Below are positions 34,425 to 46,066 of a stretch of 64,000 bases of DNA, one piece after another (positions within the stretch are counted from its first letter, which is position 1; each line of letters starts with the position of its first letter). The stretch is from Rutidosis leptorrhynchoides (lineage: Eukaryota; Streptophyta; Magnoliopsida; Asterales; Asteraceae), in assembly GCF_046630445.1 (NCBI RefSeq), contig NC_092340.1, forward strand, positions 366,114,501-366,178,500, written 5' to 3'. Below the pieces are notes generated by a model. It saw nothing but the letters and a program-made list of their open reading frames with translations, was not told the DNA's origin and searched no databases. The position numbers and the translations under genes are program-made.

Positions 34425-34938
34425 TCAACCGTGCCTAGGGGAGGTTGGGTCCATAGGCTACTGATTGTGGAGTATAGTGTGAATGATGCATCCCCTGCAT
34501 CTGGATAACTATACTGTGAATTGAGTAGCAGGGACTATCGGTAGACTCAGGCCCGATCAGCTGGGAGTCGTGTGCTCGTACAAGCCGCCGATCCTCGTAT
34601 TGTCTTATTGTATGCTAGTTGGTAGTTAGCAAGTGTTACTATTAGTATATAGCTTGTGTGTGACTTAAGCTATATCTGTTAGATAGATTCCATTCACTTA
34701 GCGGTGCGCTAATCCCCCACATATTCTCCCCTTGCAGGTTTAGGTACTGCTAGTCGGGAAGGGTGCTATTGCAGAAGACATGTTTGACAACCCAACTCTG
34801 ATGTGGACTTTTGTATAAATAATGTTTTGTGATAACGTAACATCTTTGTGTAAACTTAAACGTAATGACGTGACTTATATTGTGTTTGTTAATAAAGTCT
34901 TCCGCTGTGTATTTAAAAAAAAAATGGCCGGTGTTACA
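34425..34938 (+). repeat. Element C third LTR, 3' portion only
   Basis: Matches about 33247-33759, the final 513 bp of the LTR, and ends in the element's right terminus before TATTT at 34939. The first 1.35 kb of this LTR is missing. Confidence 0.85.
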
Positions 34939-34943
34939 TATTT

Positions 34944-35049
34944 TGACTCAACATATCCCAACATAGGGTTTCGTGAGTTAGAAAGAGCTTCTAACATGCA
35001 ACATAAAGAATCATGTTATACTTAAAGGTTAGTGATGTTCGCTTCTTAC
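34944..35049 (+). pseudogene. At2g35280-like F-box gene, piece 2 of 3
   Basis: A short segment between elements C and D that continues the F-box family protein: DSTYPNIGFRELERASN, then HKESCYT, an in-frame TAA, and LVMFASYQ. The residues fit the repeat-like region after the F-box in this family (alanine/leucine helices, then a glycine or cysteine turn). Once the duplications are discounted, the frame is continuous with piece 1 across element C and with piece 3 across element D. Confidence 0.7.
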
Positions 35050-37083
35050 CAAAGTGTAACAACCCGAGTTTTTCCATTAAAACTTCCGTTAAATACTTGA
35101 CGATCGTTAGTTAAATCACACAATTTTCATACGCCAATTTTTTTTTTCCAGAATAGTTAACAGTGGCTACGTGAAACTTTTTCGTATTTAAAGTAATTAA
35201 ATGCGTACTTGATCCTTAGTGGATTACTTGAATTAATATATTATATTAATTAGTGAACTTAATTCGGTTGACGAATTAAACTAGAAACGATACGATTAAA
35301 GTTAATCGCCTAGAAAACTTTTCAGTTAACGGAACTCAGAAAAACGATAGAATAATTATTGTTAATAATTATTGAACTTATGAAAGAAATTTAATTTATT
35401 ATTTACTTAATGAATTAAACACGGTGCTTTTGTTTCAACGACTAGTTAACGTGCCGGAAATTCGGTACGGTTAATGGCACTCGAAATGAACCACACGCGA
35501 ACGAGCTTTTACACAAAACGAGCCCGAGACCCGAGCCCGAGGCCACATGGACATGACCTCATACCTCTTCATCCTTGGTCCCATGAGTAGCCAATGCATG
35601 TTGACTATTAGTTTAGGCCCATGTTTGTTGACTTTTGATTTTTAGGTACTAAGTAACAAGAGAACATGTCCCATTCTTTTTCCTATCATTCTTGCTCCAT
35701 GATTGCAGCCCCATACACACCAAATAATCCCATACCTTCATCCCTACAATTCTCCATCAATTTTTGATCTCTTGTTTTTGCCTCTTTGATCAATATTGTT
35801 GCTTGCATCGTTCTCTACGCGTTAGTATAAACGATTTTGTGATCAAAGGTATAAACACATAAACCCTAATCTCTAAAATCAGATTTTTATTAAGGTTTCA
35901 TGGATTAGGTTGTCTATTGCTCAAGTCTTGATGTTTGATGAATACTAGATGCGATAAATTGCTCGTTTTGATTGTTTTATGCGAAAACCGAATTTGTATT
36001 TGATGTTTACAGTAATTTTAATTTTTCAATTACATGATATTATATTATAATTAGATTCCTTGCGAAAAACTATTGATTTTAGGCTTTGGATTCGCTTGAT
36101 TTCGTTTCCGGATGATCAAGTTATGGCCAATTGAAATTAACGTTGTGTTTTTGTGATTGATCAGAAATCTGGGTTTGATCGACCACGAATTGGATTGTGA
36201 AATTTATACCATTGGATAGGTAATTTAAAAACACTCAGTTTACACTAGGATATCATGTCATTTGCTTATGTAAAACCCAAGATATGCTTGAATTAGTGTA
36301 AAAGTAGTTTTATACATCACTTGCATGAAAACAACCTTGTATGATAAAATGTGTTAGCTTCTGTGATTAAAGCTTTGCATTTTTGAAATCTACACAAAAA
36401 GTAATTCATCTTTCATGTATATATCATAGGCTAATTGTATCTAGATCTTCGGCTAATCGCGTGCGAATATGACTAGCGAAACTAGAATCGAATCTGTAAA
36501 TTGCTCTCTGTTTTATACTCTGTGGATTGAGTTTATTGAATGAGCATGTAAGCTTATGAAATATGAATTTTAACATGATATGTGACTTATTGTTAGTTTA
36601 TTTCAATCTCTGAAACCTTATTCATTGGGCACAATAGGGCCATACTTTATGTAAATTCTGATTTGAGCTGAAAAACTAAATGTTCAACTTGCATGAATAA
36701 ACTGTACAAATTGGCTAAACCAAAATTGCTCGATTTTTGATATGTGTTAGTTTAACTTGTTTTTGAACTACAGCCACTGGTCTTGTATCGATTTCATGTT
36801 CCTAACTCCGGTTATAGCTAAAACCAAATCAGTGCGCGGTCAGAAACTGACTTGGTGAACCTCAAATGTACCCCTTCTGATTCCTGACTTTTAATTATCG
36901 TATGAGACCCTGGCTGGACTTTTTGGAATCGATTTTGAGTATACTTATGATCTGGAGTTTTTCATGTTTACTTGAATTTTTTACTATGAGATAATATACT
37001 AAGTTTGCTACATGTACATGAACTTTGTGCACAACGATAAACTGAAATTGTGAAATTGACCAATTATGATCTAAAACGTGTTG

Positions 37084-37222
37084 TTTGACTTAGGTTTGAC
37101 ATGTTGACCAACATTTGGCATGAACCTACTGATGTTGACTTTAGTTGACTACTTTGACCAAGTTTGACTTTCGGTTGACTTTGTTTGACTTGCATGAATT
37201 AGTTGACTGTATGTTGACTTCT
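37084..37222 (+). promoter_or_regulatory. W-box-like TTGAC cluster in element D LTR (left)
   Basis: Eleven copies of TTGAC in about 140 bp on the plus strand, ten of them TTGAC followed by C or T, which is the core of the W box bound by WRKY factors. The same block occurs at 44285-44423. Whether it lies upstream of the LTR transcription start is unknown. It could also be a simple decayed repeat. Confidence 0.45.
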
Positions 37223-37860
37223 ACTTTGAAACGCGTCGATTCGAGCAATAAGACAACTTATACTATGAAACCATACTTGTTTAAGACATAATTATTGACC
37301 AACCTAAATACATATACTTAGGTTGCATTACTCGGCTATAAACCGTACAAGTAAATTGTCCACTTTTCAATCCGAGCTTTATTCAAAGGTGAGTCTACAG
37401 TCCCGCTTTTTACATGTTTTCAGGGATGAGAATACACGCTGTTATACTTACATTATCAAATAATTTTTGTATTGACACGAGTACTATATCTGCATATTGA
37501 GTTTGTACACAAAGCCTCTAGCTTGAATACTTTAAATACCATCGGTGTAGGCACAATTTAGATGGACAGATCTGTTAGGTTGACAACCTCACCCGCTATA
37601 AAAACTGTGGTGCATTTACTTTGAATATTAAGACACTCGTACAAGTGTATAATATTTTTATGAGGTAAAGGCGGGTATAGTGGATTCTATACTCGGGTCA
37701 TTGCTAATATTCAGGTGCTCATAGATTATGCAAACATTTCGCAACTTGGAGTTGTACTTGTAAAATCTCGTGGTCAAGGAACTTAAACTATTTTCTGATA
37801 ACTATTTTTCAGATACTATACAACGTCATTTAAAACTGTGGTTTACGAACAAATGAGATA

Positions 37861-37990
37861 AAACTTGACATGGTATTTTCTACGAATATTTGAAACTTGA
37901 CATGGTATTGTCTACAAATGATTGAAACTTGACATGGTAGTGTCAACAAACTTTTGAAATGGGACACGGAGTTGTCTACAAACTTTTAAC
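37861..37990. repeat. Four tandem 32-bp units in element D LTR (left)
   Basis: AAACTTGACATGGTA recurs at 37861, 37893 and 37925, and a diverged fourth unit (GAAATGGGACACGG) follows. The same array is at 45062-45191 in the right LTR. Confidence 0.8.
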
Positions 37991-38230
37991 ATTGAACTTT
38001 GGTGGTCTTCCACTAATAACCATTTTCGAAATGTATTTCTTAAACATACTGTATTGTTTACCTTAAACCTGTAGATTCACTCAACATTGTTGTTGATCCG
38101 TTTTGCATGTTTTATTCTCAGGTATTAATTGCTTCCGCTGTAGAATATTGCTGTTACGTAGAAGTCAAGCCAAGCACTGGGACCAGAGTTAACATTCCGT
38201 TAAAGGGATTTTTAACGGGGTGTTACAGTT

Positions 38231-38242
38231 TGGTATCAGAGC
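38231..38242 (+). promoter_or_regulatory. Element D primer binding site (initiator tRNA-Met type)
   Basis: TGGTATCAGAGC lies three bases after the left LTR, as in element C. It shows that the element still has the cis signals for reverse transcription. Confidence 0.85.
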
Positions 38243-39147
38243 TTTGGCTATAGGGAACTAGGATACATTAGTGTGTCTAACCGTAGGGCGCATTAGTGAA
38301 GTCTAGTCTATAGCTGTGTGTCTTGGATGACTTTTATACACCATACCTGCACTATTTGCTTCATAATACGACATGTAGGGCTACACATTACATCACGTAC
38401 ATATACACCCTATACCCATATGATATGGACTTGAATTAAACGTTATACTACGAATCACATACGTACACGCGACGCGAGATTTAACTAAATTAAGTTGATT
38501 GCGCCATCTTGAACTTATGGAGTTATGTCGAATGGAAATGTGAGATAGCGTAATGTAATGACCGGGATTACATTACGGTAACTCATATAGAAGTTCCGAC
38601 ATCGCAAAATAAGGAATTGGGAGCGAGTCAAGTAGGTTACTTGGATAAATACCGTTTAGAACATAAACCGTTTAATTTCAAATATGAGTAGAAATTTACA
38701 CCGTACGATATAATTGTTATTATAACCTATAAGGAGCGTGTAATCACGTCACAATTCGTCAATACCCGACACTGTCCGTCATCCCTGATTTCTACTTGGC
38801 ACTACGAAGACACTGCCTAGACATACTCATCATCTTATACCACTACTCTTTGCTATTTATCGTTGCTTACTACTACTTAACGCCGCCTCTCACTACTAGT
38901 CGCGACCGATCACTACTTCTCACTGCTTATCATTTTTTATCCACCGACATCTTACTGCAATTATTGTACCAATTACATAGAGGCTAATCCTGTCGCTATC
39001 ATACTTATTATATTAGATTTTGTCTGATATATTTCCTAAATTTCCTCCGTAAATTACGGAAATCTTTTTGCTATATACACGTATTCAAGGAGATAAACAT
39101 AGCATCCAACACTCAATTCATATCAAACCCTATTCCAAACACATAAT

Positions 39148-39672
39148 ATGGATTTCTCATCTGATTCCTCGAGCACCATGGACAGCGTAACCGAAACGAA
39201 CGAACCTATTAGCCATCATCTTTTCTGGATGAATTGTGGGTGGGTTCGTAGTCGACTTAATCAATGGAGGTGAGAAGAAGGCGATCCCTTCCACCAACCG
39301 AATTCACCTCTTGGTGAAGAACCTGAAGCACTTACCGGCGAATCAATCCGGAACACCATTTTCACCCTCATTTCCAGGATATCCCACCACGAATATCTAA
39401 TATCCAGAATTCTAGATCTTATTCATCTACTTGTCCGAACCGCCAATCATCCCGGAATAGTAGAAGAAGTCAACGAGCTTCGCGCTCGAGTAGTGGCTCT
39501 GGAGAATATGGTGCGAAATCTAAGAGCATCAGCAGCACCAGCAGCATAACCAACACCACCAGTACCATCAACATCACCACCAACAGCATCAGCTTCACCA
39601 ACAACAACATCCGCATCCCACACCTCAACATCACACTCGGTACTTCAGATATCAACATCATACGCCCCATAG
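39148..39672 (+). pseudogene. Element D gag-like or leader frame, two stops
   Basis: From ATG at 39148 a 174-codon frame runs to TAG at 39670-39672, broken by TGA at 39271-39273 and TAA at 39547-39549. The product begins Ser/Asp-rich (MDFSSDSSSSTMDSVTE). It has a helical middle (LISRILDLIHLLVRT and VNELRARVVALENMV, probably a coiled coil) and a Pro/Ser/Thr-rich end. I do not recognise a defined domain. Position after the primer binding site suggests the N-terminal part of an ancestral gag or an accessory frame. Confidence 0.45.
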
Positions 39673-40711
39673 ATACCAAGGAATATTAGTAATTGTGAGT
39701 CAAGATGTATTGACTCATTCTTCCTGGAAAAAAAATTTTATATATGTATACTTTATATATATATATATATGGTTTGGAACAATAATAAATCTTTTCGTAC
39801 TAAACTATTACGTGTGAATCTTAACTAGTATGTACTACTTGGTTAAATCATATCACTAATATGCTATGATGTACATCCTTCGTTAATGACTTAACAATCA
39901 TTAATCACTGCTTCAGCACAATAAACTCCATTTCATAATAAACTAAGTGTATTATTCAAATACATGTTTGATTTTTCACTTCTATTTTCGATGTACTCGA
40001 AAATTTCTAGAAAACATTATTCGTGCCTTGTAAATTTCACAAGAACTTTTCGAGCATCAATATCATATACCGAGGTATATCAATAAACAATGAACGATGA
40101 AGTATTGATTCATAACTTCATTAGCGAAATATTTCGCGACAATTATGAAATCTCTAAAGTTTTGGAGATTATCTTCAACCGTAAATCAAATGAGTTTAAT
40201 ATTATATTAACTCATTAAATCCGTGATTACATCTGAAGAATATATATCTTCATAAAGATTGTAATTAAAAACTCTTCTGTACAAACTGTAAATTGTAAAA
40301 ATATTTAACGGGTTGGTAAAACTCGAGAAATATTTATATCTCACATTAATATGTTACATTATACATTCTTCAAATTCTGATTCAATAATCAGTAACTATA
40401 CTAATTACACTCACAAGATATGTGTATCCGTTCACTAAAGAACAACTACTACATATTCTGATTTTGACGTATCGGAATCTAAGTAAAGCTTTAGCAAGTA
40501 TTATCTTCCTAAAGATCACTACATTCATGAATTATATTCATTTGTATTCTATGATGAATTATCACATCAAACCATCGAAATTATCATTCATTACTTTTGA
40601 AATCAACAACGCCTATTCGTCAACCATTAGATCCGTTAACGATTATAATCAGCGTTTAATCATCTAAAATAAAATCTCTTGAAACCATCTCAGATTGATA
40701 ACCAACGATTA

Positions 40712-40970
40712 AGATTCGTTAACCTTGAGAATGCTGACGAAGCAGCAAAAGCTATAGATGGTCTTAATGGCCAAAAGTTTGATGATAAAGAATAACGTAT
40801 TGAAAAAACTCAGATTTGGAACTGAAAAATGGATTGAGCTAACCATGAAGGAGACCAAGGACAAATACAAGGACCAAACCATATATTCAAAGAATTCAGG
40901 TAATTCTGGATCCGATGACATCTTTAGAGAATATCTTGCTTCGAAGTCATGCAGAATTTCTAATGGAAGA
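40712..40970 (+). pseudogene. Poly(A)-binding-protein-like RRM fragment in element D
   Basis: The frame at 40712 encodes RFVNLENADEAAKAIDGLNG followed by QKFDDKE and a stop at 40792. This is the end of an RRM domain, including its RNP1-like strand, as in plant cytoplasmic poly(A)-binding proteins. In another frame the following stretch (about 40795-40950) gives MKETKDKYKDQTIYSKN and DIFREYLAS. It resembles the linker and start of the next RRM in the same family, with frameshifts. No introns are seen. It looks like a captured and decayed host fragment without function. Confidence 0.5.
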
Positions 40971-40979
40971 TGATGATTC

Positions 40980-42255
40980 ACAGACCTTACAATCATCATG
41001 AACCATGTTACATAACTCTTTCATTCTATTTAACTTCTAAACATATCAAGGAAATATATTTCTTGATGATTCGGTCTTTTTCGGATATTCTGGTAATTTG
41101 ACAAATCAAATCGTGCTATTACCTTTCCTTTCTACTTTGTATATTATGATCATTCGAAACTCCATACCTATGAATTATGGACCATTACTTGCTTGATTTA
41201 AAGTCGAGAAGAGAAAACAAGATGAAAACGGATACTATGACGATGAACAGCGAATGTTTCTGCATCATCACCAGCTATTGATCCGTATTATTTGACCATG
41301 TACAGAAGAACAAGTTGAAGATCTTCTTGGATAAAAAGCACGAGTCTTTGAAAAATAGGTCAGAATATTAAAAAAAAAAAAACAAACATGGAAGATCATA
41401 AACCATTTATATCAATAAGTATTGAAAAATAGAGGAGTGGTAGAATTAAAAATACTGTCACCCCTAGAGCATTATAGAAGAATAGAGATTCTTCCGGTGG
41501 TAGACTAAAAAGAAGAATGACTGCATACACAGTCAAAATAGTAACGAAAATCAAGAGCGGATGAAGCATCTTCACAAAATTTTCGAAAATAGAATTTTGA
41601 AAGTAAGAAGATTGAGGTTGAGAAAATAAGGACGCAGAGATGATTAATTTATATCAGAACTTTTTACCATAGCAACGCGTCAGCTGATTAAGATAATCGT
41701 ATTAAATCAAAAAGAAAAGGATTCTAATTTCCTTAATTACCGGGATTCAAATCTCACAGATTTCAAACGATTATATTCAAATCCCTTGAATTTAGGAGAA
41801 TCAATAGTGATTACATCGAAAAGTCAAGGCGGACAACTATTACTTCAATACATCCATTAGTGACATATTCAGTTGTATTTTTACACGTAACCGAATCATT
41901 TCATTCATATTCTTGATGATAAGAAATTCTATACACTTAACTCGTATTCATTACCAAACCGAACGGACCTTAGAAGTCCATCCGTATAGAGATCTCGAAA
42001 GATTATTTAATCTTATCATATTATTTGACGAAACACTCGTATATGACCAAATTCTTTTATTAAAAGAATGTATGAAGGCTTACGTCTGGAAAGACAAACT
42101 ATACAAGCCAAGTATAAACTTTATTTGCAAACTTAGTTATAGAATTCAAGCTCACGTTGAAACGTGGATTTCTAATGATACGAAAATATTTTATTTTCAT
42201 CAATAACTGCCATCATCCAAATTTCGGGACGAAATTTTCAATAACAGGTGGGTAA
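40980..42255 (+). other. Element D interior, no recognised gene
   Basis: AT-rich sequence. One open stretch (41913-42206, about 97 residues) ends 50 bp before the right LTR; it has no recognisable domain. The last bases (AAATTTCGGGACGAAATTTT near 42220, then ACAGGTGGGTAA) resemble the sequence before the right LTR of element A and probably include the polypurine tract. Confidence 0.45.
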
Positions 42256-45200
42256 TGTAACAACCCGAGTTTTTCCATTAAAACTTCCGTTAAATACTTG
42301 ACGATCGTTAGTTAAATCACACAATTTTCATACGCCAATTTTTTTTTTCCAGAATAGTTAACAGTGGCTACGTGAAACTTTTTCGTATTTAAAGTAATTA
42401 AATGCGTACTTGATCCTTAGTGGATTACTTGAATTAATATATTATATTAATTAGTGAACTTAATTCGGTTGACGAATTAAACTAGAAACGATACGATTAA
42501 AGTTAATCGCCTAGAAAACTTTTCATTTAACGGAACTCAGAAAAACGATAGAATAATTATTGTTAATAATTATTGAACTTATGAAAGAAATTTAATTTAT
42601 TATTTACTTAATGAATTAAACACGGTGCTTTTGTTTCAACGACTAGTTAACGTGCCGGAGATTCGGTACGGTTAATGGCACTCGAAATGAACCACACGCG
42701 AACGAGCTTTTACACAAAACGAGCCCGAGACCCGAGCCCGAGGCCACATGGACATGACCTCATACCTCTTCATCCTTGGTCCCATGAGTAGCCAATGCAT
42801 GTTGACTATTAGTTTAGGCCCATGTTTGTTGACTTTTGATTTTTAGGTACTAAGTAACAAGAGAACATGTCCCATTCTTTTTCCTATCATTCTTGCTCCA
42901 TGATTGCAGCCCCATACACACCAAATAATCCCATACCTTCATCCCTACAATTCTCCATCAATTTTTGATCTCTTGTTTTTGCCTCTTTGATCAATATTGT
43001 TGCTTGCATCGTTCTCTACGCGTTAGTATAAACGATTTTGTGATCAAAGGTATAAACACATAAACCCTAATCTCTAAAATCAGATTTTTATTAAGGTTTC
43101 ATGGATTAGGTTGTCTATTGCTCAAGTCTTGATGTTTGATGAATACTAGATGCGATAAATTGCTCGTTTTGATTGTTTTATGCGAAAACCGAATTTGTAT
43201 TTGATGTTTACAGTAATTTTAATTTTTCAATTACATGATATTATATTATAATTAGATTCCTTGCGAAAAACTATTGATTTTAGGCTTTGGATTCGCTTGA
43301 TTTCGTTTCCGGATGATCAAGTTATGGCCAATTGAAATTAACGTTGTGTTTTTGTGATTGATCAGAAATCTGGGTTTGATCGACCACGAATTGGATTGTG
43401 AAATTTATACCATTGGATAGGTAATTTAAAAACACTCAGTTTACACTAGGATATCATGTCATTTGCTTATGTAAAACCCAAGATATGCTTGAATTAGTGT
43501 AAAAGTAGTTTTATACATCACTTGCATGAAAACAACCTTGTATGATAAAATGTGTTAGCTTCTGTGATTAAAGCTTTGCATTTTTGAAATCTACACAAAA
43601 AGTAATTCATCTTTCATGTATATATCATAGGCTAATTGTATCTAGATCTTCGGCTAATCGCGTGCGAATATGACTAGCGAAACTAGAATCGAATCTGTAA
43701 ATTGCTCTCTGTTTTATACTCTGTGGATTGAGTTTATTGAATGAGCATGTAAGCTTATGAAATATGAATTTTAACATGATATGTGACTTATTGTTAGTTT
43801 ATTTCAATCTCTGAAACCTTATTCATTGGGCACAATAGGGCCATACTTTATGTAAATTCTGATTTGAGCTGAAAAACTAAATGTTCAACTTGCATGAATA
43901 AACTGTACAAATTGGCTAAACCAAAATTGCTCGATTTTTGATATGTGTTAGTTTAACTTGTTTTTGAACTACAGCCACTGGTCTTGTATCGATTTCATGT
44001 TCCTAACTCCGGTTATAGCTAAAACCAAATCAGTGCGCGGTCAGAAACTGACTTGGTGAACCTCAAATGTACCCCTTCTGATTCCTGACTTTTAATTATC
44101 GTATGAGACCCTGGCCGGACTTTTTGGAATCGATTTTGAGTATACTTATGATCTGGAGTTTTTCATGTTTACTTGAATTTTTTACTATGAGATAATATAC
44201 TAAGTTTGCTACATGTACATGAACTTTGTGCACAACGATAAACTGAAATTGTGAAATTGACCAATTATGATCTAAAACGTGTTGTTTGACTTAGGTTTGA
44301 CATGTTGACCAACATTTGGCATGAACCTACTGATGTTGACTTTAGTTGACTACTTTGACCAAGTTTGACTTTCGGTTGACTTTGTTTGACTTGCATGAAT
44401 TAGTTGACTGTATGTTGACTTCTACTTTGAAACGCGTCGATTCGAGCAATAAGACAACTTATACTATGAAACCATACTTGTTTAAGACATAATTATTGAC
44501 CAACCTAAATACATATACTTAGGTTGCATTACTCGGCTATAAACCGTACAAGTAAATTGTCCACTTTTCAATCCGAGCTTTATTCAAAGGTGAGTCTACA
44601 GTCCCGCTTTTTACATGTTTTCAGGGATGAGAATACACGCTGTTATACTTACATTATCAAATACTTTTTGTATTGACACGAGTACTATATCTGCATATTG
44701 AGTTTGTACACAAAGCCTCTAGCTTGAATACTTTAAATACCATCGGTGTAGGCACAATTTAGATGGACGGATCTGTTAGGTTGACAACCTCACCCGCTAT
44801 AAAAACTGTGGTGCATTTACTTTGAATATTAAAACACTCGTACAAGTGTATAACATTTTTATGAGGTAAAGGCGGGTATAGTGGATTCTATACTCGGGTC
44901 ATTGCTAATATTCAGGTGCTCATAGATTATGCAAACATTTCGCAACTTGGAGTTGTACTTGTAAAATCTCGTGGTCAAGGAACTTAAACTATTTTTTGAT
45001 AACTATTTTTCAGATACTATACAACGTCATTTAAAACTGTGGTTTACGAACAAATGAGATAAAACTTGACATGGTATTTTCTACGAATATTTGAAACTTG
45101 ACATGGTATTGTCTACAAATGATTGAAACTTGACATGGTAGTGTCAACAAACTTTTGAAATGGGACACGGAGTTGTCTACAAACTTTTAACATTGAACTT

Positions 45201-45428
45201 TGGTGGTCTTCCACTAATAACCATTTTCGAAATGTATTTCTTAAACATACTGTATTGTTTACCTTAAACCTGTAGATTCACTCAACATTGTTGTTGATCC
45301 GTTTTGCGTGTTTTATTCTCAGGTATTAATTGCTTCCGCTGTAGAATATTGCTGTTACGTAGAAGTCAAGCCAAGCACTGGGACCAGAGTTAACATTCCG
45401 TTAAAGGGATTTTTAACGGGGTGTTACA
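42256..45428 (+). repeat. Element D right LTR
   Basis: 3,173 bp, the partner of 35055-38227. Visible differences include CATTTAACGG for CAGTTAACGG near 42520 and GGACGGATC for GGACAGATC near 44767. It carries its own copies of the TTGAC block and the 32-bp array. Confidence 0.9.
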
Positions 45429-45433
45429 CAAAG

Positions 45434-45725
45434 TGAGAAAAAGAACATCGGGTTACAACTTTTAAATAAAACCTTCCCACAAGTGACGGATTCAGTAGTT
45501 GGGGTGAGAGACAAGGTTTTTAGATTATTACAGGGCTGTTGGACATTACGAAACCCTCATCTTTTTGACGATATTACAACATGCTGCCTAGCCAAATGTC
45601 ATAACGGTTACTTTCCACAAGACCAAGGATGGGAAGTCGTCTTAGTAAAACCAGAATGCATGACTTGTTTCTGGACTTATGAATTACGTGTCTTTATTTC
45701 TTTTGCTGAACAACTTGCGTATTAA
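45434..45725 (+). pseudogene. At2g35280-like F-box gene, piece 3 of 3
   Basis: Continues in frame from piece 2 across element D (SEKKNIGLQLLNKTF). It then encodes VRDKVFRLLQGCWTLRNPHL, a cysteine-containing segment (TTCCLAKC) and the C-terminal ECMTCFWTYELRVFISFAEQ, ending at TAA near 45725. The C-terminal Cys-x-x-Cys followed by an aromatic and acidic stretch is characteristic of this F-box family. With the three pieces joined, the gene is nearly complete and intronless, spoiled by two stops and two transposon insertions. It sits upstream of gag in element A. Confidence 0.75.
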
Positions 45726-46066
45726 CTAGAATTGCCTTTATAGCTGCCGAGTAGCAAAGTTATTATGTGCTATATTTCATCCTATATGTATAATAGTGGT
45801 ATTGTAAGTTTGTAAATTATTGTATAAAAGTTTGAACGCGAAATATTATTATAATCAGTTTTTCATATAGAATTGTAGTAGTTAAATTGTATATTAGCTA
45901 CTAAGTATAAACTTAACAGGTAGGTACTACCCGAATTAAAACTATAAAACGCTAATATGAAGAAAAAACTTTTATAAATGAGTTCATATTATGCTACGAA
46001 ATACTATTGACTACTCTTAATATTCTATATGATTAACTTAATTCTTTTGAGCTATTTTTGAAGGAA
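45726..46066 (+). other. Element A spacer between F-box piece and gag
   Basis: About 340 bp of AT-rich sequence without a frame. It contains GGTAGGTACTACCCGAATT near 45920, a sequence style common in Gypsy leaders, and leads to the gag ATG at 46067. Confidence 0.5.

Larger units (their letters stand above)
25146..34938 (+). mobile_element. Element C: Gypsy chromovirus with three LTR segments
   Basis: It starts TGTAACAGACTG and ends GGCCGGTGTTACA, flanked by TATTT at 25141-25145 and 34939-34943. The order is LTR (25146-27008), gag-pol (27192-31883), LTR (31896-33759), then a partial second leader and gag (33760 to about 34424) joined to the last 513 bp or so of a third LTR (about 34426-34938). 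The first two LTRs differ at about ten sites in 1.86 kb. It is inserted in the F-box gene carried by element A. Confidence 0.85.
35055..38227 (+). repeat. Element D left LTR
   Basis: 3,173 bp, matching 42256-45428 at a constant offset of 7,201. It includes a TTGAC-rich block (about 37084-37222) and four tandem 32-bp units (37861-37990). Confidence 0.9.
35055..45428 (+). mobile_element. Element D: large non-autonomous LTR retrotransposon
   Basis: It starts TGTAACAACCCG and ends GGGGTGTTACA, flanked by CAAAG at 35050-35054 and 45429-45433; total 10,374 bp. Both LTRs are 3,173 bp and differ at about nine sites by eye (roughly 0.3 percent), so insertion is recent. The 4-kb interior has a Met-type primer binding site but no protease, reverse transcriptase or integrase. 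It holds a broken gag-like frame and a poly(A)-binding-protein-like fragment. This matches the concept of a large retrotransposon derivative moved in trans. Confidence 0.85.

Noticed and set aside
39470-39679. Leu/Met/Val-rich minus-strand frame in element D
   Set aside because: Complement of the Pro/Ser/Thr-rich end of the broken leader frame; a composition artefact.
23948-46066. One very long leader of element A as a single 22-kb region
   Set aside because: Matched 5-bp duplications show that two independent elements, C and D, account for about 20 kb of it.
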